The translations under genes were made by a program, and so were the position numbers. Positions 1 to 9,098 of a DNA stretch of 64,000 nt are shown here, piece after piece. This stretch comes from Fragilaria crotonensis (Eukaryota > Bacillariophyta > Fragilariophyceae > Fragilariales > Fragilariaceae). A model generated the notes under the pieces. The model did not search any database and was not told the origin of the DNA. It saw nothing but the letters and a program-made list of their open reading frames with translations. The stretch is from positions 43,590 through 107,589 of the forward strand of contig JAKSYS010000139.1 in assembly GCA_022925895.1 (NCBI GenBank). The letters are read 5' to 3'. Positions within the stretch are counted from its first letter, which is position 1. Each line of letters opens with the position of its first letter.

Positions 1-64
1 TGGCGGCAGCCTCTACTTTTTGCATACCTGGCAAGTATACGCTACAATCTTGAGATCGCCGAAG

Positions 65-476
65 ATGAACCACGAATGGTTTAAAATCGGTTTGGCAGCC
101 AGCGTGGGTGAGTGGAACCTGTCAAGTGTGCGAGGTCATTGAACCAAACATCGTTTCTCATCGCTATTCTCTCCCTCAATATCAAGGCCTTCTATTCATC
201 AAAGCCTATGTCGAAATGTTTGCCGGAAAATTGAAGAAGAAAAAGGTCAACTACGAGAACTTCCCCCAGTCGACACATGCCGCCATCATTTTTATCCTTC
301 TCTCATCGGTTGCATTTCACGCCGCACTCTGGCCTGCCTATGGTTGGAAGACTTTTGCCATTATGATTCTCGTGGGATACGGAGTGCTTCTGCAATTCTG
401 TCTGTTGGTCCCAACCTACGTGCAGAATATTGTAGGGTTCGTCGCCATGACATTTTTCATTCAAGAATATGTATGA
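65..476 (+). CDS. Small predicted multi-pass membrane protein (unknown family)
   Basis: I read two exons, 65-107 and 187-476, separated by a 79-nt intron with a GTGAGT donor and an AAG acceptor. The joined product is about 111 residues. It starts MNHEWFKIGLAAS, has a hydrophobic first segment in the spliced N-terminus, a short lysine-rich loop (KLKKKK), and two to three further hydrophobic segments (IIFILLSSVAFHAALW; FAIMILVGYGVLLQFCLLV; a C-terminal aromatic stretch). The KKKK loop suggests a cytosolic turn of a small ER- or organelle-type membrane protein. I do not recognise the family and assign no function. The unspliced frame would start at a GTG exactly on the donor, which supports splicing. 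The gene lies close to the window edge, so an upstream exon cannot be excluded. Confidence 0.5.
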
Positions 477-799
477 GGTGGACTGGCATGCCAGGGAACT
501 GCGGATTAGGATTAAGGTGTAGCGATGGTTGTCCAAGGTGTTCTACTCTAGTACTCCGAGTACGTCATATGTGAATTATGTTGGTCAAATTCGATGAACA
601 ATGCGATCGTAGTTCGATCAGCATATCAACTGTCAAACAGAAAAAAATGCAGCAAATGCCATGGTGATGCCAAACATCCAATCTACTTGCATTGCCGTCG
701 GTAAAGATAACTAATCATAAGCAGTTTGGTCCCTTGTTTGGCTGTCCTGTAGGGAGACCGGGGCGAATAAGGATAGGGCTTGGAATGGTGACACCACAA

Positions 800-1245
800 C
801 GCTCGAAGTTGGGCGTGGGTAGGTCGCGGTCACGCGGAGACGGCAGCGCAGGAGCAGGCGTTGGTGCACATGTTCCTGGAAGACAATCCAGAGCAACTTC
901 TCGGCATTGCCAAGCGCCATCCACGTATGAGCATCTAAAACGGTCGACACAGTTGTCACAGCTATCACATAACGTATTCGTTGTTCATGATGAGAGAGAG
1001 TTACCGTCAGCAGCGAGGCACACCATACAAGCATATTGAATGAAAACCAGAGCGACAAGTACTTACCAACAAATCTTGTCATAACTGCAAGTTATCGATG
1101 GGTCAACGCTGCACGCGGAGCCTTGCGCTGGTGGGAATGCAGAGCCTGGGTACGGGCACGTAGAGACACCGCTCGAGGTCGGGCGCGGGGTTGGTCGCGG
1201 CAACGGCAGTGCAGGAGCAGCCAGTCAACAATGGCCTCTGCTTGT
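800..1245. repeat. Degenerate direct duplication (two segments, about 60-80 bp each)
   Basis: The stretch at about 800-863 (beginning CTCGAAGTTGGGCGTGGG and running through GGCAGCGCAGGAGCAG) recurs at about 1171-1223 as CTCGAGGTCGGGCGCGGG through GGCAGTGCAGGAGCAG, with several substitutions and a small gap. The similarity is visible by eye and both copies have the same orientation. No coding frame is conserved between them. Confidence 0.5.
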
Positions 1246-2373
1246 TGTAATGGAAATAATGCTGGTGGCAAGGCATTGCCTAAACTTCTCACATGACAGA
1301 TTTCTGACAAGATCCAGATTGAATAAGACTGCTGCCTTGTATTGACATCACCTGGAAGGAAAATCTGTTTGGCATCTCCAACAGTTTTGTATGTCAATCA
1401 TCAAGTCAACATTGATCCTCCTCACCAAGAATATTGCGTTCTATCTGGATACAGGAGGCCTTAGGGAATGTGAAGCAATGTGGAGGCCCAAGTTCTAATT
1501 TCTGTATAACTTGACGCCTACCAGCTACTACTGGATCACAAGAAGAAAAGCTTATGGTGTAAAGGGAGTTGCAAGGGTGGTTGGATGGATACCTTATGAT
1601 TCTGATTAGACTGAAATAGTACTACCATGGGGGAGATGGCATAGTTTTCACAAGCAACAATTGTTCTGAGTCCACTACTTGCTTGCAACCATGTGCACCT
1701 GCTGGGTAAATTAATAGCACATTATGTATAGTTTAATCTGCATGGATTGTCAATAACAAATTCAGATTGACCATCATGATGGCCAACACCATTTTTGCGT
1801 AGTCAGCGGTAATTTCTCTGCACGTTGGTGGATTGAGGCAAGAAGTGCCAGGGTTAATGAACCCCATGGCCCCGGGTCACTACTAGATGTGTGACTATCC
1901 TTAATAGTTTCTATGATACACTGTAGATCTATAACAAAGCTCGATAGCTGTCGATGCTCAATCGAGAACGGAGATGGCTTCTTCAAACCGATACTCTACA
2001 ACGAAATATGCTCCTACGAGTACTGGTACTGTACTCCAGTATCGACGATCCACTATGCTTACTGTTTTACGGTATTCCGTACAGTGCCAAACTCCCAGCT
2101 AATAGGGGGCTTCGGTCCGAAGCGAAGATAGCTAAATTTCTCCTATCCCGGTCCAATCAATCCACAAGATCGTACCGGCATGAATACAAGTACCGGTACA
2201 AGTAGAGTACAGCATGATCCGACTGCGATGGACTGGCCTTGGTACAATGTTGTACTGGAGTATGTATGTACTCCTACCGGTACTGTAGTGTTCATAATTT
2301 TATCATCTTGGCTGTGGAAAACACCGACGAATTGGGTCGAGTCCCCATCCAAACAGATATCCAGTCTGTGGCG

Positions 2374-2440
2374 TTCGGCATTCGGCATTCGGCATTCGGC
2401 ATCCGGCATGGGCAGGAGTCAGGAGTCAGGAGTCAGGAGT
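2374..2440. repeat. Two adjacent 7-bp microsatellites
   Basis: Five copies of TTCGGCA (the last is TCCGGCA) occupy 2374-2408. Four bases later four exact copies of CAGGAGT occupy 2413-2440. Both units are 7 bp although unrelated in sequence. They lie about 240 bp upstream of the tRNA dimethylallyltransferase start. Confidence 0.9.
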
Positions 2441-2679
2441 CGGAGGCTGCGAAGGGTTGCATGGTGATTGTGCGCTGCATGATGGGCTTGATGGGGATTC
2501 CTTGCACTCGACAATACTCACGATCGATACCACCACATAGCTTATAGCCCTACATACCCTGTCATCGATGCGACGATCACAAGAACATTGGTTGGTCTGT
2601 GGTAGGCTCTTTCTCTGTTCACAGGAAGGTGTGATCGCCACATCCAACACATCCTCACTGTCATTTCGGTAGCCAGTCC

Positions 2680-4197
2680 ATGCGACTGTCGGCCGCTCTC
2701 TTCGCCCTTTGTATGATTGGAGCAACCAAGAGTTTTCTTGTTCGGCATTCTATACGCCGTTCCACGACGTTATTCCAGCACATGTCTTCCGCGTCGTCGT
2801 CGACGTCAAGTTCGGGAACCATTCCACCTGACAATGTACTCTCCAGCAACCTCATCATTATCATTGCCGGTCCTACTGGTGTTGGGAAAAGTGATATAGC
2901 CGCAAAGATATGTGCGGATCACCGAGGTGTGATTGTGTCGGCAGATTCTGTGCAGGCATATCGCGGCGTTCAAATTGGAGCCAACAAACCGACACCGGAG
3001 GAACGTGCTGAAACGCCACATTTGCTGGTGGATATGGTAGATGCCTCAGAACAATACAACGCGGCTGACTGGAGACGAGACGCTCTGACGTGCATGGAAT
3101 TGTTGCTCAACAAGGATCCTACTGACTTGGGCAATCCTAATTTTGATCGCCTCCAGAAGGAGATTTCTGATGCCAGGCTCCTCAAGGGATACGATCACAA
3201 GTCTGCAATACTTCCCGTCGTTGTAGGTGGGACCATGATGTACCTCCAATGGCTGGTGCATGGACGACCCGATGCTTCCCGTCCGACGGATCTTGCAATC
3301 CAGAAAGCGCACGAAAAAATTGAATACTTTCAAGCTCAAGAATCCAACGGTTGGGAGAAAGCCATTAAGTATGTGTCGGCATTAAACCCAATTTTTGAGA
3401 CTCGCGTTGAATCTTTGTGCGGACGAGATTGGTACCGGCTGCGACGAACCATGGAGATCGCGTATACTGCGCTGGAGCAAGAAGACAATACAGCTCTGAT
3501 CGAATCCTTGTACAGCGGCGAGCGAGAAGGCGGTCTTGCAACGTTTGGCTATGATGTTCGTTGTTTCTTTGTTTGCCCTGACGATCGGATGAACCATACA
3601 GTGATTGTTGATCAACGGTGCGAAGAAATGATTTTGCGGGGACTCCTGCGAGAGACTACGGATTTGGCAGTGTCCGACACTCTGCCCGAAATGGCTACAA
3701 AGGCGATCGGTTATCGTCAAGTCTTAGACTACTTGAAACGACCCGACCGAAAACCTGGAGACGTTGACGCCTTTGACGCATTCCTCAATGACTTTACGAC
3801 TGCGACACGACGTTATGCCAAAAAGCAAATGCAATGGTTCCGAAAAGACAATGCGTTTGCCTTTGTTCCAGTATCTCTCCAAACCACGAAAGAGGAACGT
3901 GTTGAAATCGCGGCGTCAAGGATTTCCGACTTGTGCCGAATGTCTCGAAAGGACTATGAAACAGAGCTACTGCCCAACGACTCTCTCAACAATGTGCCGG
4001 CGTCGTTCCAAGCAAGACAAGTGAACGAGCTTCAAGGGAAAAAGATGAAGTTTTATCAATTTCAGAGGTACAAATTGAAGAAGGGATCCCCTGAGTTTGA
4101 GTGTTTGCTTAAAGAAGCGGATGAGTGTGGTGTCAGACTTGAGGCGCACTTTGAACAGAAGTCATTCATCGACGAGAAGAGACCCAGGCTTCTCTAG
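2680..4197 (+). CDS. tRNA dimethylallyltransferase (MiaA/IPT family), probably organellar
   Basis: This 505-residue protein transfers a dimethylallyl group to A37 of tRNAs reading UNN codons. Visible family motifs, in order, are the P-loop GPTGVGKS (residues 64-71), the SADSVQAYRG block, GGTMMYLQWLVHGRP, and KAIGYRQ followed by TRRYAKKQMQWFR, which is typical of the tRNA-binding C-terminal part. The N-terminus (MRLSAALFALCMIGATKS/FLVRHS) is a hydrophobic signal peptide with phenylalanine just after the likely cleavage point, then a basic Ser/Thr-rich stretch. In diatoms this fits a bipartite plastid presequence. A second Met at residue 35 would give a form without it. The C-terminal 50 residues are charged and not part of the catalytic fold. 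Single exon. Family assignment is strong; the compartment is inferred. Confidence 0.93.
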   Translation: MRLSAALFALCMIGATKSFLVRHSIRRSTTLFQHMSSASSSTSSSGTIPPDNVLSSNLIIIIAGPTGVGKSDIAAKICADHRGVIVSADSVQAYRGVQIGANKPTPEERAETPHLLVDMVDASEQYNAADWRRDALTCMELLLNKDPTDLGNPNFDRLQKEISDARLLKGYDHKSAILPVVVGGTMMYLQWLVHGRPDASRPTDLAIQKAHEKIEYFQAQESNGWEKAIKYVSALNPIFETRVESLCGRDWYRLRRTMEIAYTALEQEDNTALIESLYSGEREGGLATFGYDVRCFFVCPDDRMNHTVIVDQRCEEMILRGLLRETTDLAVSDTLPEMATKAIGYRQVLDYLKRPDRKPGDVDAFDAFLNDFTTATRRYAKKQMQWFRKDNAFAFVPVSLQTTKEERVEIAASRISDLCRMSRKDYETELLPNDSLNNVPASFQARQVNELQGKKMKFYQFQRYKLKKGSPEFECLLKEADECGVRLEAHFEQKSFIDEKRPRLL

Positions 4198-5026
4198 GGT
4201 GCTGTATTTGTCGTTAGATTGAAATTCGAGATCGAACGAGCGAAGGGCATTCTCAGCAGTGGGGTTGTGTTGTTGGTTGTACAAATATCAGATTTTCCCA
4301 CACGACTCGTAGCGCCTCGTCGAAGCTCATCCCTTAAACCGTTTGAGACGCTGCAACAATTTGTTAACACTTTCGGCAGCACATCACACACTATGGGCAG
4401 AGACTCCCCCCGTTGAAGAATGCCACAAATTCGAATTGCTTTCAGTGATTAATTACAGATAATTATTCCCAGGTTGTCCTCCAGGGCCATGAAACCACAG
4501 CATCCTTGTCTCTGTACCTCCCTCGTTAGCACCACAATACAAGGTACGGAGTGCACTTGAAGCTTGGTGCTTGCAGTAGTAGTCATGAAAAACTACGATT
4601 CTCGTTCAAGATCTTTGACCCTATTCCCTATTCCGACACATTCTCGAACTCTTGTGACCTCAGAATAAGTTGATGTGTGAGTTGTGTCCCATGAAACGGT
4701 ACTTGTACATGTACATATGTCACAGGTCACAGGTGCTCACAGGTACTGTACTAGTATCGGAGTACAATACAAGGGCACTGCGAGTTCACTATTCTGTACC
4801 AGGACCCAGGAACTATACTTTACGCAGCATTCGATCATGTATGCTATTTTTATATGTTCTCTACAATATTCATATCAAAGATCCATCGTTCTCTGAATCT
4901 CGCTTGACGCACCATTCGCACAACGGTATCAACACTTCAAACTTCAAACAATTGTATCATACCGCCCGTCGTACACGTGAAACCACGTTACACTGTACCA
5001 AGGACTATCTCTGCCTCGGAATCGAG
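4198..5026. other. Intergenic region with GTAC cluster, SWEET promoter/5' UTR
   Basis: No gene is supported here. The open frame that continues upstream of the SWEET start back to 4670 has no transporter-like or signal-like character and runs through GTAC-rich repetitive DNA (about 4690-4800), so I treat it as non-coding leader. Confidence 0.6.
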
Positions 5027-5773
5027 ATGATCCGAAACGATTCCACAGCCTTTGTGCAAGCAGCCGCCGCAGCAGCCGCTTCATCTGCCAACATAGCCAC
5101 TCGCAGTAGTCCCATCATGTCGTCCGCAATTGAACTGTGCGGGCAAGTGGCACCCATGGCCGCGATTGCTGTCTTTATGGCACCCTTTCCAACTATGCTT
5201 CAGATTCGACGTGATCGCTCCGTGGGAGATTATCCACTCCTTCCATACTCGACCATGATTGCAAGCACCTTCGTTTGGGTTGCATACGGTATTCTCAAGG
5301 GAGAGTCCAAGGTTTGGTTTCCAAACGGTGTGGGTCTGGCGTTTGGTCTCGTCTACTTTCTCAATTTCATTCGGTTCTGTCCACCCAAGTCGTCCACCCT
5401 CCCCGGCACAGTTTTACAGCATATGCAGGGTACTTCGGCAATGATTGCTTTGTGCCTTGCGATCTCTGCATTTGCAGGAGCTCCCATGGTTGGAAATTTG
5501 GGTGTCATCTTGTGTGTTCTAATGTTTGGCTCACCCTTGGCAGCACTCAAGGTTGTCCTTCAAACCCGTTCTGCGAAAGCCATCCCACTCCCATTCACGC
5601 TTGCATCCGTGCTCAATTGCCTCCTCTGGTCCATCACTGGTCTCTTTGATATGCATGACTACGCTATTTATGTTCCTAATCTGTTGGGACTGTCCTTCGG
5701 CTTGGCGCAAGTGGCGTTGAAGCTACTCTACGGGTCAGGCAGTTTGGACGACAAGTTACCGCTCATCGCTTAA
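5027..5773 (+). CDS. SWEET (MtN3/saliva) sugar transporter
   Basis: This is a predicted bidirectional sugar uniporter of 248 residues with the duplicated 3-TM MtN3 architecture. The first MtN3 unit spans roughly residues 36-115 and contains APFPTMLQIRRDRSVGDYP and a YSTMIASTFVWVAYG helix. A linker helix lies near 135-155. The second unit, roughly 157-236, contains FGSPLAALKVVLQTRSAKA, IPLPFTLASVLNCLLWSI and VPNLLGLSFGLAQ. The paired P-x-P and N-containing helices are characteristic. I chose the ATG at 5027 (MIRNDST) because upstream sequence is repetitive; a Met at residue 31 (MSSAIELCG) is an alternative start. The extreme N-terminus has an alanine run. The stop codon overlaps by 11 bp the end of the convergent SNARE gene. 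Confidence 0.9.
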   Translation: MIRNDSTAFVQAAAAAAASSANIATRSSPIMSSAIELCGQVAPMAAIAVFMAPFPTMLQIRRDRSVGDYPLLPYSTMIASTFVWVAYGILKGESKVWFPNGVGLAFGLVYFLNFIRFCPPKSSTLPGTVLQHMQGTSAMIALCLAISAFAGAPMVGNLGVILCVLMFGSPLAALKVVLQTRSAKAIPLPFTLASVLNCLLWSITGLFDMHDYAIYVPNLLGLSFGLAQVALKLLYGSGSLDDKLPLIA

Positions 5774-6998
5774 TTGTATTAAAGAATAGCAACAAGAATG
5801 CCATGAATACCACCACGGTCGCCATGTAATGCCGAGATTTCTTGGTGCGCTCCGCGGCGTCCACCAAGTGATCGTGGCCCTTCTCAACGTTCTTCTTCGA
5901 TTGGACTGTTGTTTCGTGGATGTTTGTGATTTCCGTCTGCTGTTCCGACACGAGGTTTGAAAATTGCGCCAATAGGGCCGTGATTTCTGTCATGCGCGCC
6001 TCAACTTGTTGGACCGAGTCTAAATCGTTTTGTAATGTTGCCGTCAAGACCAATGCTTCGTGTTGCAACATGTTGTTGTAGTCTTCGTCTTCTTCTTTCG
6101 GAGGTTTCGACGGTAGGTAAGGTAGAAGTTGCTCCACTCCTTCAATATGCCCCACCGGAACCACGACGTCAGAATTCTGCCTCGGCATCTTCGATGGCGG
6201 AGGAGCTTGAGGTCGTCTCCGTCTCAAGATGGATATCGGTCGCTGAAATTCCTGGTTCGACAAGTCGTTCCCCAGTTGGTACGTATCTAGAAAGTCATAA
6301 GCTGGAGACGGTCGAGGTGCTTTTGGAAGAAAACGCAGTTCTTGGTCATCCTCTTCGTCGTCTGTCGGGTTCAATCTGTTGACTAGTCGACATTGGAGAG
6401 GGTTCTCCCACAGCGCCATGACCGGACGGGCTCGGTGCTTTTGAAGCTTTGCAAATGGATTGGCAATTTCTTCTTTTAATGTCGCCATCAGGTAGCTAAC
6501 AATTCCTGCACAATGCTGAACATAATCTCGATTCGACGACGAGATCGCTTGTTGCAGCGAATCAATCTGATTTGCAGTGGTTGCCACGAATGACAGAATG
6601 GTAGATTCCAACAACGAGGCTTCGTCTCCCGCATTAGGCTGAAGGTAGGAATCCTTCTTTCGTCTTATGATATCAATGATGTTGTTGAGACTGGCGTTGA
6701 TATGATTGGCATTTTCCATCCAGGCATCTGTGATGCGCTCGTCGGATTCCTCCTGTGCATCGTCGTCGTTGTCAAGCAAACTAACGAGGACGATATCTCC
6801 GTCCTCTTTCTTTTCTTCATCGTCGTCTTCCGAAAGATTGTACCCCAGTGCCAAACTGCAGCATTGCTGCCATTCATGTCTCAAATCATAAAAGCTTGGC
6901 GCCGTGTGCGTCATTGCAGTCATGACGATGGTGGCGTGCTTCGTTGATCGTGACTGTAGACTGTAACAGACTGTCCTGTCGTTGAGCACATGGAGCAT
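5763..6998 (-). CDS. Qa-SNARE, syntaxin-18/Ufe1 family
   Basis: This predicted 411-residue tail-anchored SNARE likely works at the ER in Golgi-to-ER retrograde fusion. The N-terminal helical region (roughly residues 90-200) carries the segment typical of syntaxin 18, with DAWMENANHINASLNNII and RKKDSYL. A proline/charged linker follows. The C-terminal SNARE helix (about 325-385) contains VEARMTEITALLAQFSNLV, then SEQQTEITNIHETT, which holds the central-layer glutamine. A single hydrophobic anchor (MATVVVFMAFLLLFF) ends five residues from the C-terminus. The start at 6998 could instead be a later Met (residue 26 or 29), since the first 25 residues look unlike the family. It is head-to-head with the SNAP-25-like gene and tail-overlapping with SWEET. 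Confidence 0.85.
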   Translation of the reverse strand: MLHVLNDRTVCYSLQSRSTKHATIVMTAMTHTAPSFYDLRHEWQQCCSLALGYNLSEDDDEEKKEDGDIVLVSLLDNDDDAQEESDERITDAWMENANHINASLNNIIDIIRRKKDSYLQPNAGDEASLLESTILSFVATTANQIDSLQQAISSSNRDYVQHCAGIVSYLMATLKEEIANPFAKLQKHRARPVMALWENPLQCRLVNRLNPTDDEEDDQELRFLPKAPRPSPAYDFLDTYQLGNDLSNQEFQRPISILRRRRPQAPPPSKMPRQNSDVVVPVGHIEGVEQLLPYLPSKPPKEEDEDYNNMLQHEALVLTATLQNDLDSVQQVEARMTEITALLAQFSNLVSEQQTEITNIHETTVQSKKNVEKGHDHLVDAAERTKKSRHYMATVVVFMAFLLLFFNTIKR

Positions 6999-7396
6999 TT
7001 TATGTTCACGTAAAGCACACGAAGGATGAGGCTATGCATGCTACCGGTACTTGTACCAGTGCAGCCCATTACATGTCTTGTACGAGGGATGCCTCGTACT
7101 ACAGTACAAGGAAGGGTACTGTACCATCAGTCGCCCGCCGGTGCTCGTATGAAAGACACGAAACACAAACAGTGGACAGTGCGTACTACCATACTCCGAG
7201 TCAGTACCTCTGGTACAAAAGTACGGAGTACTTGTTGCACCCGAAAAATCTGAGAAAGTCGAGACACGTGCGCAAGCATTTTTCGTTCCGACCGAGTCGT
7301 ACAAACGAAAACGAAGGATTCGAGCGCTGTCAACCGCCCCACGATTCGTCCCAACGTTCAACAGCGCTCGAAAGTCACTTTCAAAAAGTAGTGACC
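6999..7396. promoter_or_regulatory. Shared intergenic region between two divergent SNARE genes
   Basis: These 398 bp separate the Qa-SNARE (minus) from the SNAP-25-like gene (plus), so both promoters must lie here. At 7040-7235 there is a dense set of GTAC palindromes (GGTACTTGTACCAG, AGTACGGAGTACTTG and similar). No TATA box is obvious. The plus-strand frame is open from 7034, but its peptide is low in family character. I therefore place the coding start at 7397. Confidence 0.45.
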
Positions 7397-8614
7397 ATGG
7401 AGGAAATAACAAGAAAGCGACATGAGTTCCCCGAGCAGTACTTGGAAGCCCAACGAGCTGCGGTGGAAGCAGTTGACGTAGGGAGAGCAACGCTAATGGC
7501 CGCCGAATGCCAGGGCGAACAGCTGCGAAATGCTGATCGTATGGCGGACGAGACGAATTACATTCTCGATCGGTCCACTCGAATCCTCAAGGGCATGACT
7601 TGGACAGGATGGGTGCAAAACATGTTCACGCCAGATGCGAAGGCCCCACTTGTGGAAAAACCAACGCCCATGGAGGACATTCCTCCGTTTGCCAAAAAAG
7701 CAGCTCAGAGTATTCAGAATTACCAAGCCAATTTGACAGTCCTTGAATCATGTGACACGGTGGAACAACGACAAACGTGCAAAGTCATATGCAACAATAT
7801 GTTTGAACTGGCAGAGACGGAGGTCAATCGGCTGTTAGCAGAGGACAACAACCCACAGGTGGTGCAGCAGCTCTCGCAGCGACTATCGAAGTTACGTCAA
7901 CTTCAAAAGGACGTCATTCAGAGACAACTTGAAGAGCAACAAAAATCGATGCAAGTGACGTCTGCTTCAACACCACAGCAAACAAGTCTGTCGAAGTTAC
8001 AAGATGAGCACTTGGATGTCTTGGCGTCCAATCTTAGCGAACTCAGCGTGATGGCAACCTCACTCAATGAACAATTCTCTATGCACAACAACCTCATGGC
8101 GTCTTTGGAAGACAAAGCGGATGATATGCATGAGAAAACACGAGCTGTGACAAGGAGAGCCGATCGATTGACGCAGAAAAAGAGTTGGACGCCGCCTAAG
8201 AAGGTGTTTGAGAAATGGATATCGATCCAACACCTTGATTCTGGACGATATCTTTCGACGGATCTAAACGGAAACCTCTTACTTCTTGACACTTTTCATC
8301 CGGAAAAATGTGTTTACGGAGTTTGGATGCGGAAGAGTGGTGTGTTTGGGTTGAAGAATAAGTATTCAAGTCGATTTCTGGGCCAATCCATGTTTGGCTC
8401 CCTGGTATGTTCTGCATCGTCCTTTGGACAACGAGAAGAGTGGCAAGCGGATGAAAACTGGGAAAAATCGAGACTGTTGATTGCGTCTGCTGGCTGGGGC
8501 AACGGGGGCTATCTTAAAGTTAGGCAGCGGGATGGAGCGCTCCAAATTGTGGACAAGACCCAGGCTGATTTGTGGTGCCTACCGGAAGTGCTCGGTGAGT
8601 TGAGGCGGCCATGA
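7397..8614 (+). CDS. SNAP-25/SNAP-29-like Qbc-SNARE with C-terminal beta-trefoil-like domain
   Basis: The 405-residue product starts MEEITRKRHEF at an ATG with a good context (ACCATGG). Residues about 15-75 form the first SNARE helix, with the SNAP-25-type core CQGEQLRNADRMADE. There is no membrane anchor and no cysteine-rich palmitoylation loop. A glutamine-rich linker follows, then a second SNARE helix at about 200-260 (LDVLASNLSELSV; SLNEQFSMHNNLM), which keeps the central-layer glutamine. After a short basic hinge, residues about 275-400 form a separate globular domain with repeated W-x-I-Q-H, GRYLSTD, YSSRFLGQ and GGYLKVRQRDG motifs. This pattern resembles fascin-like/beta-trefoil folds that bind actin or glycans. 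Known SNAP-25-family proteins end after the second SNARE helix, so this is an unusual fusion. The SNARE call is strong; the fold call is by pattern only. Confidence 0.8.
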   Translation: MEEITRKRHEFPEQYLEAQRAAVEAVDVGRATLMAAECQGEQLRNADRMADETNYILDRSTRILKGMTWTGWVQNMFTPDAKAPLVEKPTPMEDIPPFAKKAAQSIQNYQANLTVLESCDTVEQRQTCKVICNNMFELAETEVNRLLAEDNNPQVVQQLSQRLSKLRQLQKDVIQRQLEEQQKSMQVTSASTPQQTSLSKLQDEHLDVLASNLSELSVMATSLNEQFSMHNNLMASLEDKADDMHEKTRAVTRRADRLTQKKSWTPPKKVFEKWISIQHLDSGRYLSTDLNGNLLLLDTFHPEKCVYGVWMRKSGVFGLKNKYSSRFLGQSMFGSLVCSASSFGQREEWQADENWEKSRLLIASAGWGNGGYLKVRQRDGALQIVDKTQADLWCLPEVLGELRRP

Positions 8615-9098
8615 ATGTTAGCGTGATTTGTAGAGGCAAGCACCAGCAATATGGTTGCAAATTAGGCAGTCAACTCGCGTCGACGACGTGCAGACTTGCA
8701 TTGAAAACGCCATCTTGGCTGTTGGGCCTATATCATGCATGCTTCTCTACATAGGACAAGATCTCTCGGGCGTGGTCTTACCACCCACCTTGTACTGTAG
8801 CACACCTACTGGCGGTAGCAAATCACAGTAGAGTCAGAATGTACGAGATCTATTGCTGAGGAAAGCGTACAAGTACTTGCTCTTGTACGTGTTACTAACC
8901 CAACTTTACCATACTTGTACTTCGGTAGTAGAAGACAACGATACATGTGTATGTGCCAGTAAACAGCGTCTTGTTTCGCCCGGTTTGGGGTACCAAGACA
9001 CCACTCGTCTTCAGCCCTCCGCACCCCTTCATTTTTTTTCGTTGGTCGACACACCTCTCGCACCGATCATCAGATTGGGTCGAATACTTACCTGCACG
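8615..9098. other. Intergenic region with GTAC cluster
   Basis: This interval holds the 3' end of the SNARE gene and the promoter of the Pol5-like gene. A GTAC-rich patch lies at about 8790-8930. The downstream coding frame is open through it but becomes protein-like only at MSRKRRASEEK (9099). Confidence 0.5.

Larger units (their letters stand above)
477..2679. other. Gene-poor intergenic region with minor repeats
   Basis: I see no convincing gene in this 2.2 kb. Open frames are short, overlap on both strands and lack recognisable motifs. The stretch contains a degenerate duplicated segment (about 800-900 and 1160-1240), an A/T-rich middle, a cluster of GTAC-containing palindromes at about 2010-2300, and two adjacent 7-bp tandem repeats near 2374-2440. 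The last 150 bases probably hold the promoter and 5' UTR of the downstream tRNA-modification gene. Confidence 0.6.

Noticed and set aside
711-1082. 123-codon minus-strand frame in the first intergenic region
   Set aside because: No family similarity, overlaps other frames, and lies partly in the degenerate duplicated segment.
4670-5026. Upstream in-frame extension of the SWEET gene
   Set aside because: Runs through GTAC-rich repetitive DNA and adds no transporter-like or signal-like sequence.
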